A stretch of 64,000 bases of DNA, taken from positions 17,594,618 to 17,658,617 of the forward strand of contig JASKMD010000003.1 of the NCBI GenBank assembly GCA_030144725.1, written 5' to 3'. A model generated the notes under the pieces. That model saw only the letters and a list, made by a program, of their open reading frames with translations. It had not been told where the DNA came from and ran no database searches. Origin of the DNA: Haematococcus lacustris. Its lineage: Eukaryota; Chlorophyta; Chlorophyceae; Chlamydomonadales; Haematococcaceae. Numbering within the stretch: position 1 is the first letter of the stretch; each line of letters begins with the position of its first letter. Made by a program: the position numbers and the translations under genes. Shown here piece by piece: positions 22,321 through 33,240 of the stretch.

Positions 22321-22562
22321 TGAAAGAGAAAGAGGCCCTCGCTAAGAGGCAGCGCTTCACCGGACGAACACAGTTACACACTATAGCAAGTATTAAGCCC
22401 ACCTGAAAGAGAAAGAGGCCCTCGCTAAGAGGCAGCGCTTCACCGGACGAACACAGTAAAGCACTACGTCACTGAGCGGAGCCTAAAACAGAAGTCACAC
22501 TTGAGATACAGTTAGCTCAACCCCTGATGGGCTGGCTGAACCTAGCATGCCTTGCTCCAACA
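22321..22562 (-). repeat. Copia1 5' LTR
   Basis: It is the same 242-bp sequence as the left LTR, with one difference near 22432. The target duplication caacc follows at 22563-22567. Confidence 0.95.
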
Positions 22563-22841
22563 CAACCACATGCCCTCTGCCCCACCATGCAGGCTGGTGA
22601 GGCTGGCGGAGCACAGCCAGCCCACCGCATGCCAGAAGCGCACGCCCCAGCCATTCATGACTGGCCTGCAGTGACGCAACCACATGCCCTCTGCCCCACC
22701 ATGCAGGCTGGTGAGGCTGGCGGAGCACAGCCAGCCCACCGCATGCCAGAAGCGCACGCCCCAGCCATTCATGACTGGCCTGCAGTGACGCAACCACATG
22801 CCCTCTGCCCCACCATGCAGGCCGGTGAGGCAGGCGGAGCC
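22563..22841 (+). repeat. 114-bp minisatellite, right block
   Basis: The array resumes in phase after Copia1: the rest of the interrupted unit and about two more, diverging from about 22825. A degenerate unit continues to about 22915 (PTEQAPTIHAG and TMQPCEAQPA correspond to PEAHAPAIHDW and TMQAGEAGGAQPA). This shows that the array is an amplification of the N-terminal coding part of the following ORF1. Confidence 0.9.
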
Positions 22842-23990
22842 CACCATGTACCAACAGAGCAAGCTCCAACCATACACGCTGGCACCATGCAGCCCTGTGA
22901 AGCACAGCCAGCCAAGGAGCAGACAGGGATGCCCTATCCGTGCATGCTGATGGATACCAGCAAAGAGGGTGGTACGATTGCTGACAAGACCTACAATACA
23001 CTGGTCCTATATAAGGATGCCCTCCACGACATGAAACAAGCCTACTTGCAATGGAAGGGCATGCATGGTATATTCATAGCAGTAGCCTGTGCATGGTGGT
23101 GGATCCATCACCATGCAACACTTCACCACACTCCAACCTCTCAGTCCATCTCGCAGACCATCTCTCAGTCCCAAAAGTGCTTGCGAAGGCATTGCAAAAG
23201 GCTGCAAAGATGGAGAGCCATCTCCACTACATCGGCCTTCGTCAATTTCCTGTACATAGACGGGACCATCGATAGACACACCGCCATACTCAACCTCACA
23301 GTCTGCATGCACTCCTGGACTACACAAGGCCACTACACTGTGACGGTAGGCAAATCCTCTGTAATCGCTCATCACTACAACACCACTCTTCAACGCCACA
23401 CTATCTACAGAATCACCATCTTAGACAAACAACGACGCCCTACCAACGCCATCACTATGGACCACCTTAAGACCGCCATCGAATGGCTGGGCACTTTGAG
23501 CACGAGCTACTGCGCCATGGCGATCACATACATTGCATGGCTCCTACTTGCATGCGGGGACGTTGAAGCCAACCCGGGACCCAACACACACTACGTCCAG
23601 CAAGAGGGTAGTAGCACTTGTCAAGCCGACTCCCTTAACAACGCCGCGGGACGGAAATGGGTCAGCATTGACGATATCGACACCTATTACGCACAAAGGC
23701 TCACGCAACTCAACACACCGGACGAACTTATAGCCTGGCAGATGGCAAGAGGCGCAGGAGGCTACGACGATGGAGTAATAGACCTGTACCTCACATCTAA
23801 ATACGGCCTGATTTCGACAAGCGTCGCTGATCTAAGACGCCCCCAAGACTGGACTAAACACAACCTCGATAGCCTAGCACAACGCCACGAAACGACTGCA
23901 TTCCTATGCAAAAGACTGGGCCACAGCATGGCCATGACAAGCCTCAATGGGAAATGGTCACTCAAGGACTCCCTAGAACCAACTCCCTAG
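22563..23990 (+). CDS. Dualen-like ORF1 with a 2A ribosome-skipping peptide
   Basis: The frame enters from the 114-bp repeats and ends at TAG 23988-23990. After the degenerate repeat comes a unique region with a Trp/His-rich stretch (ACAWWWIHHH) and a hydrophobic segment (YCAMAITYIAWLLLA). The perfect 2A motif CGDVEANPGP is encoded at 23553-23582. Skipping between Gly (23577-23579) and Pro (23580-23582) would release a 136-residue downstream product, which contains SIDDIDTYYAQRL and no known domain. In viruses and some animal and trypanosome non-LTR elements, 2A splits a polyprotein during translation. If translation starts at ATG 14274, the pre-Copia1 ORF1 was 1530 residues. Alternative internal Met codons lie near 22930. 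A 14-bp triplication (23975-24007) contains the stop. Confidence 0.8.
   Translation, partial: QPHALCPTMQAGEAGGAQPAHRMPEAHAPAIHDWPAVTQPHALCPTMQAGEAGGAQPAHRMPEAHAPAIHDWPAVTQPHALCPTMQAGEAGGAHHVPTEQAPTIHAGTMQPCEAQPAKEQTGMPYPCMLMDTSKEGGTIADKTYNTLVLYKDALHDMKQAYLQWKGMHGIFIAVACAWWWIHHHATLHHTPTSQSISQTISQSQKCLRRHCKRLQRWRAISTTSAFVNFLYIDGTIDRHTAILNLTVCMHSWTTQGHYTVTVGKSSVIAHHYNTTLQRHTIYRITILDKQRRPTNAITMDHLKTAIEWLGTLSTSYCAMAITYIAWLLLACGDVEANPGPNTHYVQQEGSSTCQADSLNNAAGRKWVSIDDIDTYYAQRLTQLNTPDELIAWQMARGAGGYDDGVIDLYLTSKYGLISTSVADLRRPQDWTKHNLDSLAQRHETTAFLCKRLGHSMAMTSLNGKWSLKDSLEPTP
23541..23582 (+). other. 2A (StopGo) sequence
   Basis: The codons read LLLACGDVEANPGP. The last nine residues fit the D-(V/I)-E-x-N-P-G-P consensus exactly, and the preceding hydrophobic Leu-rich context is also typical of 2A sites. 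Confidence 0.9.
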
Positions 23991-24166
23991 AACCAACTCC
24001 CTAGAACCAAACATTGCCAACAAAGCAAACACACCACCAGCTCTTCATCATCACCCCCACCCACACAACCCGTACGAGTGCACAGATAGCACTCTGCCAT
24101 ACTAAGAAGATAAACCACATCATCAGCCATACCAACCACAACACTAGCCCACCCGTACCCATCTAT

Positions 24167-27100
24167 ATGGAAGCACAACACAAGTGTTTCTGCTTGGTAC
24201 ACGCCATTAACATGGCCATGGGGAGACCACTGATCAACCCACATGATGTCCTTACACACTGCAGCCACCTGGCCACCCACCTTCAAGACCTAGCTAGCAC
24301 AGCCCGGGGGGAAAACATGCACATACCCCTGCCCGACCGTACCCCACACATATACGATGAGGATGGAAACTTCAACATCCACTCCATGAACCACTACCTC
24401 TATCACAACTACAAGACCCTCCACCTGGCAACGCAAGAGCTGCCCCAAGACAACATCACTAGAGCAACGCTTAGTACCCTCATGGGCAAGGAGGACAATC
24501 ACACCAGCAACGCAGCCATTCTCATCAATAGGAACCATGCGACTACCCTTAGGTACCTAGACAACACCTGGTACTGGCTGGACTCACAAGCTACACAAGC
24601 TAGAAGGATGCTGACCACAGCAGACTGGAAGGAGCTGCAAGGAAGGCTCATCCTAATTAAGCAAGGCATGCAACATAAGAATCTCATCGAACCCATCTTC
24701 TGGCTAGCGGACCCAATGGAGCAAGCCACCACGACACAGCTAGAGCACCATTACGCGAGACCGCACCACATAGACCTGAGCGGCCACGACGACCAACCAC
24801 CAACAATACCACCGCCAGCAGCAACACCACACCCCCTCACCACGAGCAATAACGCTCCTAAGCGCAAGAATACCTATGCAGAGGCGGACCCGCCGGCCCG
24901 GTCGCGACACCGCGAAGATGCCAACGCGAAGGAGGACGCAACCACACCTCCCCCCCCAACACGAAAGGAGAAGCCAAGCACCAAGACAGGCCCTAAGAAA
25001 CCACGATCGAAGAAAGGAGCCAAGAACACCAGCCACAGCAAAGACAGGCACACACAAACGCTTATGTCAAGGTACCTAACCAATACCCAGGCCGCACCCA
25101 CTGCCACCATACCCAGCCCGCCTGTCCCATGCCCAACAACCAAGGCCCCCCCCATCCTCCCCACACAATCACACCAGACCCCCAGCAGACAATACCTGAC
25201 GCTTACCACTCTCAATGTCCGGGGCCTCTACCGTGCTAGAAGGGACGTCTCCCACCTCATCCACCACCACCACCCTGATATCCTGATCCTAACAGAGACG
25301 AAGACACACCACAAGAAAGACACACCGGGATGGCTCAAAGTAACCACACAGGACTACACACTGCACCGACACGGTGGCCACAGTGAAGTCCTCATTGGCA
25401 TCAAGCATGACCTAGCCATTCAGATGCAAGCTACCCTAGTACCACCCAGCACGGAGGCGGAAATAAACTCCAGATGCGTCATCCTGACTCTTAGCCAGCA
25501 CCACAGCGACAACCTCACCATCGTAGCAACGTACTGGCCATCGGGCTGCAACGAAGACGCGCTCCCACTGCGGGAGAACATGCAGCATCACATACGCACA
25601 GCCACAGGACACCCGCCCGGCTCCCTCATTCTCGCCGGTGACTTGAACGCCACGATGAAAACAGAAGACCGCTCCGAACACACTGAATACACCCAGGACC
25701 GCATGATGAGGGAGTTTGCCTCAGAGATGCGCCTGTCCGAAGCCGACCCCGGCGACCGGGCCTGGACCTACCAACAACCACACAGCAACAGCCGCATCGA
25801 CGCCATCCTGACGCGCGACGCACGACCAGGCCCGGAGCACCGCACCATCGTAGACACACATGCGTATCTCAGCGACCACAGACCACTCATCGCCACACTG
25901 ACCACAGCGAGGATGGGCATACACCTTGCACAAACACAACAGGCCCAAAGCCAGAAACACACTGTTCTCACCACACCCATCACCAACAGTGACAGGGAAG
26001 CCTTCCGCCTAGCCGTGCAACAACCCAGCTCAGGCGCTCCACAACTGCACGCACGACTGGCAGCCTACCTGTCACCCCTCTTTACAGAAGCCACCGACTT
26101 CTTGGCGAACCTGGACAAGGCCAACCCACACCAGCCCAAACGCCTGACGGAGCTGGCAGGCCTCCACCCAAGGCAAGCTGTTGACATGGCAGCCACCATG
26201 CTCACAACCCTATTAGAAACCTGCAGGACGACAGCCATGAAGACATGCACAACAAAGGCACTAACTAGAGGGGGCCAACACTACCAACGCAGGACCATGT
26301 GCAGAATCAGATTGGCACTAGGCAAGAAGCTCAAGACCACTAGAAATCTCAGCCGGCAGGCTAGGCTACTATTCAAACAGAATGGTGCCCACCCAACGAT
26401 CGAGGATCTCATCCCAGACACAGACACAAGCAACACAGCGATCAGGGAGGCGGTGCTAGCACGTCAAGATGACGACCCAACCGACAATCACGTGCAAGCC
26501 GCACTAGCTAAACTGACAAATCCACCAGCTGGACGATGACGACTCCGCACTCGCCATCGCACAGGCCCGGGTCCGAATGCAACAACTAATAAGCACCCAG
26601 CCCAAGAAAGCCAACAAATATATTCTACGCCCATCCCGCACGAGCCACAAAGGCCTGCAAGCGCTCACAGACCCCGCCACCAGAAGAGTTTGTACCGACC
26701 CGGCCGACCTTAACCGGATTATCACCGCCGCCTACGGGCAGAAGCTATCACCCCCAACGCCCAAAACCGGCCACTACACAGACACACAGACAAGAAACTA
26801 TCCCTGGGCCCGTGCCAAAGCGGACGACCCCTTCACAATGCACACTTGCAAAGATATACACTGGATGCACACAGCCATTATGGACAAAGCCAGCTTCCAG
26901 GAGTGCCTCAGCAGGCTGGCAGGAGGCAAAGCCCCAGGACCAGACGGCATTGAGAATGAGATCATCAAGATGTTGCCATGGGAGATGAGGGACACCATCC
27001 ACCAACTGTTCATCATCATGTGGGCCACTGGCTGCACACCCACAGCATGGAAAACCAGTGACACCTGCCTACTCTACAAGGACAAGGGCCAGGAAACAGA

Positions 27101-30100
27101 CCTCAACGCCTACAGACCGGTAGGACTGGCCAACACCATCTACAAGCTATGGACCAGCCTCATTACCAAGACACTCTATGAGTACGCCGAGGCCAATGGG
27201 ATGCTGAGCAAATGCCAAGCAGGCTTCCGCTCTCACAGGGACACCACTCAGCAACTACAAATGCTAGTCATGGCCCTTGAGGACGCTAAACTTGCTAAAG
27301 CAGACATCTATGCCCTCATGGTCGACTTCACAAGTGCATTTAACACCACATGTCAAGACAAACTGCTATGGATCATGCACGACCTTGGCTTCCCCACCGA
27401 CGCCACAGACGCGGTGAAGGACCTGTACACGGGCGCTACAACGCGCTTTAGAACTCCCTACGGCCCCACCGACCCGATACCCGTAGACCGGGGCACCATC
27501 CAGGGCGACTCACTCTCACCCTTTCTGTTCCTCATCTACATCGAACCCCTACTGCGTTGGCTCCAAGTAGGAGCGCGGGGGTACAAATTCCAGTCAGTGG
27601 AAAACGACAGCGACAACAGATACACCATAGGGAGCATCGATTATGCGGACGACGTCGCCATCCTCTGTAACTCCATTAGCAACACGCGTCCAGGCGGACA
27701 AGCTCTCAGCCTACTCGGACTGGGGCCACCTCATCATATCACACAGCAAAACCCTCGCCACGGCGGCGCTACACAAAGCGCATCAATCCGGCCGATGCAG
27801 CACCCAAGAAGACGCGGAGAAGGAAGCCCGCAAGCAACTGCAAGACCTACGCCTACAAGGAAAACCGGTCACCTTCCTCCGCCCGACAGCACCCTTTACC
27901 TACCTAGGAGTCATGCTCACCATGACACTCAACTGGAAACCACAACACACGGCCATGATAACACAGCTAAGGCAGAAACTAGACAGACTGCGGCGCTCCT
28001 TCGCCAGCGCTAGACAAGCCATCCACATTATTAAAACAGCGATCATCCCCAGCCTGGCTTATAGCTTCGGCGTGGTACCATGCACCCCGGGGGACCTAGA
28101 CCTCTTTGACAGAGCAGTCAACCAATGCGTCAAGCACAAGCTCAACCTCCCACTGGGCACACCCAATGCCGTCATCCGGGACGACATAGACAAGCTCGGC
28201 CTCGGCATCAGCTCAGCAGCCCAAGAGTACCATGCCAGGAACACCACAGCCCTCGTCTCCAGTCTCCAGTCCGCGGACAACACATACGCACACATATCGA
28301 GATGCATGCTCCACAAACAGATCACCTGGCTCTACGCACAGGCCGCTAAACATGGACACCGAATTCCCAACCTATTGCAACACACCCTGCGGGCCAGACA
28401 ACTCCTGCATACCACCACAACAAACCTCTTCGCCACACACGAAGGGGCACCCCTCTACCCCAAGGAGACTAAAGCACTTGGGCAACTCATAACACAGAGC
28501 GCTAGCCCGCTACCACGGGACATAGTCAGCGCATGCATTACATGCCTCAAGAGCCTAGGACTGACACACCCTTCGGAGCTCATCTGCCAGGATAACATAC
28601 ACATTCTGTCAGGGGATAGCCTCAGGAAACGCTTCGGTACTAAGGTGAAACAAAAGCACATCATCGCCCTAAATAGACTTACGGCCATGGCGACCATGGA
28701 CCACTGCCCAACCGCGACGGAAGCCAAGACCATCCTGGGGAGACGGGACACTACGCTTACCCTACCAGCAGACCAGCGGCGGATCCGAGCCTGGGCCGCA
28801 GGACTCACAGAGCTCACTCCTCACACCACCGCCCACACCGGGCCCCGCTACACGGACATCCGAGCATACATGACAGCCAAGACACTCGCAAGGGACACAC
28901 AGCCGCCTACACCGAACCCCATAACGGCGACCGCGAGATCCAAACTCACAAACAACGTCCCCAAGCCACCGACTGCGAAACAGCCCACGCCGCAGCCCAG
29001 GATCGGCAGCAAGAGACCAGCGGAAGACAGACACACAGAAGCTGACGATCGACACACCCAGACCATCCTTGACGTAGTGACACACATACCCATCATGACC
29101 CTGGCCAATCTCAGTACATGGAAAGCCGACACTGCACGCCAACACAAAGACGAGAAGCTAGGGATCATGCTAGGAGCCATGTATGACCACCAAGAGTCCA
29201 TCACTGCCATTGACGGATGGCACTGGAACGGCAACAACCAAGAAAGCTATTACAACGTCCACTGGAGGCCCACCATCATAGAGAAATGGGCTCTCCAAAT
29301 GTACAAGAAGGAAGGCTACACGCCCGCCCACACAGAAGACATCTGCAGAGCAGATGCTGAACATGTTTGCACATGCGAACTATGCTGGGAACCCAAAGAG
29401 GACAGCCCCATGTGCAACAACTGCATGAGAGCCTACCACCCGGCCTGCCTAGCCAAGACAGGCCTAGAGGGGCAAGCGAGGGACGACCACTGGCTCTGCC
29501 CAGTCTGCGCACACGGCGAAGATGACCTCAAAACCGCCATGCGAAATTCAGTGGAGACGGACCTAATAAAGGCCCACTGGCACCCCACAACTGAACCTAA
29601 ACCGCTCATTCTAGCGCATATCGACTACACCGATAAGAAGAATGAGTACGACGCGGATAATAGTAAGAGACAAGAGGCGAGACGCCGACCACTCGACGCG
29701 GCCCTCCCAGAGCATACCCGGCAGGGTCTGCCCGACCCCCACACCTGGATACCCCGCTGCACCGACCTGCACTCCAGAGCCACATTCCACACCTCACCGG
29801 TCAACCCGCAAACAGACATCGTCGGGACGGGAAGGTGCGAAATCACACTCCAGAATCACTCCCACATCACCACCCAAGCTATGTGTGGAGGGAGCCAAGG
29901 ACCCAACCTGCCCCAACACAGCCTCATTGAACACGTAGTAGCCCATGATGAGGCGGGGCGCACAGTGGGCCTGATCAACAAGACCAATTACCAAAATCTA
30001 ACCACATGGCTGCAGCACACACCACACCCACGGGACCCAGCCATGGAGCTAGCAGCTCTCCTACGTAGAAATAATACACAAAGCACTCCCCAACCACTCC

Positions 30101-32205
30101 TAGCAGCACAAAACAAGGCCATCACCACCCTCTACAACACACAGTACTTTCCCAGCACCGTCCAGAGATGGGCCAATCCACTCACGGTCAGGGCTGAGAC
30201 CACTACCTACTGGAGCCCAGACATCAACGACACAGCCTATGGGGCACACCACAACTGCCTCCTCGTGAGACACACAGGGCTCTCTACATGGAACGTCCCA
30301 GCTGAGGATGCCCAGGCCCTAAAATGCATCAAACATGCAATACACTCTGCCACAACGGAGGAGGCTACGGCCACTATCCTGCTCATCCCAGGAAAGAAAG
30401 GCATCTCATATCCTAAACACATAGCCATGCTCAAAAGCTACCCGGAGTACTGTCAGCACCTGGCCACCATCCCCCTTGACAAATCAAAGGCAGCTACCAA
30501 GTCATGCAAACACGCCACGCTGCTCACCTACATCGTTTGGAACAAGGCGGGGCAACAACTCGTCACAAAAGGGAATCCACAGGGCTGGCTGACCAACACA
30601 GCCACGGCGCTACACCCCAGACCCGAACGGCACCCTAAACACAACCAACCCTCGAAACACGTCCAGCCCACCCAACTGCCCAGCGGGCACTACAAGCACA
30701 TGCACCTCCCGGCAGACCGCGAGCTCCCCGCCACGGGGCACATGCGCCAACCCAACCAGATCGCACCCCCGTTCTGCACAACATCAAGTATGGTCATCCC
30801 CAACTGGAGGACTGTCACGTACACAGATGGCAGCTGCATGCAAGGAACGGATCGCGCCCCGTCGCGGAAAGTGGGAGCGGGAGTGTACACACCGGAGAAT
30901 GACGAGCGGCTCACCATTGCCCTACCCGACAACAGCACCATAAACAGAGCAGAGCTCGCAGCTATCCACGCGGCCATCAAATCGGGAGCAACCCATATCG
31001 CCACTGACAGCCTCTGCTCCATATACCAAATACGGAGAGCACTGGCCAACCCAATGTCGATCCGCACACATCATCATAGGGACATATTGGCCGACATCGC
31101 CACCCTGATCATGAACAGCCGCGACACTATACACCTACGAAAAGTCCGGGCACATTCCGGCATCATCGGAAATGAAGCGGCAGACACCCTGGCCAAACAC
31201 GCGGCTATGTACCCGGAGCAGGCCCACACTCAGGCCCCGCACGAGCACACCGAACAACAGACCTGGCTGAGCGCAACCACCGAAACTGGCACCACCATAC
31301 CGCTACCGGACTGTCGACACAGCGTACGCACACATATGCGCGCCAAACACAAAATGGGACTCGCAAACCAAGATAGCATTTACTACCAGATGTCCCAAGA
31401 CATCGCCAGGGTCGCCGCCAAAGGGTCATGTGAAAGAGTAATGCTCGACCCGGGCATCCCGACCGCTGCCCAAAGAACAGCACTGCTCTACCGCACTGGC
31501 GGGCTCTACAACCAGAAATTGGCGATGCGCTGGGGGAAGACCGCGGACGATCGGTGCCCGCTCTGCGGCGAGGCCGATAGTGCTACTCACCTTCTCTCGG
31601 GATGCACCCGCACTGCAGCTTTAGTACAAGAGCGGCACAACGGGGCGGGACGCCTCATCACTAAAGCGATCAGTAAAGGCTCGCAAGGAGGGTGCATCAC
31701 ATACACTGACATCGGCAGCCACGCACGCGGCGAGCAAAACGACATGGATCTCCCTAACACCACCTTAAGCGACACCCTTGCAGCCATAGGCCTGCCAACA
31801 GCACACAATACGACAACCCGCCCTGATATCATCATGGTCACCACCAAAAGCAACAAAAGAAACAGGGATAAGGACGAGTCCAACAAGCACGTCACTATAT
31901 TGGAGATTAAATATTGCGCCGACTCTCGATGGACCGAACAACTAGAAAAAGCCAGCACACAACACGCAGCCCTCGCCACGGCCATCCGGGAAGCTGGCAA
32001 CACCGTTACCATCCGACCTATCCTACTTGGCATAGGCGGCATTACATACGAAGCACACACCAAGCAACATATGAGGGAGTTGGGTGTAACACACACTAAC
32101 ACCATCAAACTACTTAACAAGCTCACCCGGCACGCAGTGATAAGCTCACATAGCATCGCCAAAACAAGCTACAGACTCAGAGCAGGGAAAGGAGATTGGG
32201 GCTAG
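24167..32205 (+). CDS. Dualen-like ORF2: Josephin-like protease, AP endonuclease, RT, PHD finger, RNase H, restriction-like endonuclease (two frameshifts)
   Basis: Domains in order follow. A Josephin-like protease (24167-24690) has Q-x4-C-x2-H-x2-N (QHKCFCLVHAIN) and H-x14-D. The AP endonuclease (25200-25905) has TLNVRG, TETK, AGDLNA, SRIDAIL and SDHRPL. The RT (26580-27900) has KAPGPDG, RPVGLANTIYKLW, DFTSAFN, GTIQGDSLSP and catalytic YADD at 27642-27653. A C4HC3 PHD-type finger lies at 29364-29510 (CELC, CNNC, HPAC, CPVC). RNase H (30811-31200) has TYTDGSC, NRAELAAI, ATDS and GNEAADTLAKH. A CCHC knuckle (CPLC...HLLSGC) sits near 31555, then RPD...EIKY (31819-31915), the PD-(D/E)XK endonuclease. 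Frameshifts lie near 26515 and 27690. The ATG at 24167 is chosen because it starts at the protease. Confidence 0.92.
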
Positions 32206-32325
32206 GAAGGGTCTCTCCATCACCCAGGGTAGGTGGTGGGAGCAGGCCGCGCCCCAGGCGGAAGCTCCTTCCTTAATGCACGCCGGCTTCCACGCCGGAG
32301 TAGTCTTCTTCTTCTTCTTCTTCTT
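32206..32325 (+). other. Dualen-like 3' UTR and (CTT)n tail
   Basis: After the TAG stop of ORF2, a 100-base UTR ends in TTCCTTAATGCACGCC, a GGC-TTC-CACGCC-type hairpin, GGAGTAGTCTT and (CTT)7. Conserved 3' hairpins with microsatellite tails are normal for target-primed reverse transcription. The SINE at 12279 ends the same way. Confidence 0.8.
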
Positions 32326-33240
32326 GTGGTCAAGCAAACGCTCAACATAGTACACAGGAGTCTCATCCATCCAGGTCACAGGAGGTGGCATGAAGCCAAC
32401 ATCAGTGCCAGTGTATGGCTTGATGAGTGACACATGGAAGACAGGGTGCAGACGGCTCATGCTGGCAGGCAGGTCTAGCTTGACAGCAACTGCACCAACC
32501 AGAAGCAGGATCTCAAAGGGACCCACATACCTAGGTATGAGCTTGCGAGCCTCCCCAGGCTTAAGCTTGAGATTCTTGGTGCTGAGCAACACCTTTTGGC
32601 CCACCTTGTACTCAACGTCGCGCCTGGCCTTGTTGGCATAGGCAGCCTGACGGGATTGGGCTGCAGCCATGCACTTCCTGGCATTGGCAACAGCATCCTG
32701 CCACCAACGGGTATAGGCATGAGCAGAGGGACAACGGCCACCATAAGGCAGGTCACGTAGGCCAACAGTCACAGGGGACTGACCTGTGTTGACCAGGAAG
32801 GGGGTGGACTGGATGGATTCCTGCCACGAGTTGTTGACAGCAAACTTAGCCAAGGCTAAGTAGTCAGGCCAGTCAGATTGAGTAGGGGAGATATAGTGCC
32901 TAAGCATCTCCTCTAACACACGGTTATACCTTTCTGTCTGGCCATCTGACTGTGGATGATAAGATGATGAGAGGGCAGGCTTAGAGCCACAGCGCCTCAT
33001 GACCTCCCGCCAGAACACACTGGTGAACAGTGAGCCACGGTCAGAGATCAGCTCAGCAGGCATGCCATGCAGTTTATACACATTGTCAATGAACAGTTGT
33101 GCAAAACGGCGGGCCTTAAGGTCCTCACGGCAGGGCACAAAGTGAACCATTTTGCTGAGCCTGTCCACAAAGACACAGATAGCATCATACCCATGTGACC
33201 CAGAGGGTAGCTTGGTAATGAAGTCCATGGACACAGACTC
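32326..33240 (-). CDS. Gypsy1 integrase and truncated chromodomain
   Basis: In frame with the upstream pol but behind a TAG. The integrase core has SMDFITKLP with the first catalytic Asp, SDRGSLFTS with the second, and SSYHPQSDGQTERYN with the catalytic Glu. The GPY/F-type end (PRYVGPFEILLLVG) is followed by RLHPVFHVSLIKPY. The chromodomain starts DETPVYYVERLLDH and is cut there. The Lys run that follows is translated antisense (CTT)n from the Dualen-like tail. Chromodomains direct integration to specific histone marks, so the intact family is a chromovirus. Confidence 0.9.

Larger units (their letters stand above)
17444..22562 (-). mobile_element. Copia1: complete Ty1/copia LTR retrotransposon
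   Basis: Two 242-bp LTRs (17444-17685 and 22321-22562) differ at about one position, and the target duplication caacc lies at 17439-17443 and 22563-22567. The internal part reads right to left: PBS, gag, protease, integrase, RT, RNase H, polypurine tract. Integrase before RT defines the copia superfamily. It sits inside the 114-bp array, and removing it with one target copy (5124 bp) restores the array perfectly. A single gag frameshift is the only defect seen. The near-identical LTRs indicate a recent insertion. Confidence 0.97.
22842..32325 (+). mobile_element. Dualen-like non-LTR retrotransposon (core)
   Basis: The core runs from the unique part of ORF1 to a 3' tail with a GC hairpin and (CTT)n at 32304-32325. 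ORF2 has both an AP endonuclease upstream of RT and a restriction-like PD-EIK endonuclease downstream, plus RNase H and a cysteine protease. That is the hallmark of Dualen (also called RandI), described from Chlamydomonas by Kojima and Fujiwara. The true 5' end is probably further left, since ORF1 continues in frame through the minisatellites to ATG 14274. Without Copia1 the element would be about 12.9 kb. Two frameshifts in ORF2 suggest this copy is inactive, or that the assembly has indel errors. The 3' end abuts a truncated Gypsy1. Confidence 0.92.
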
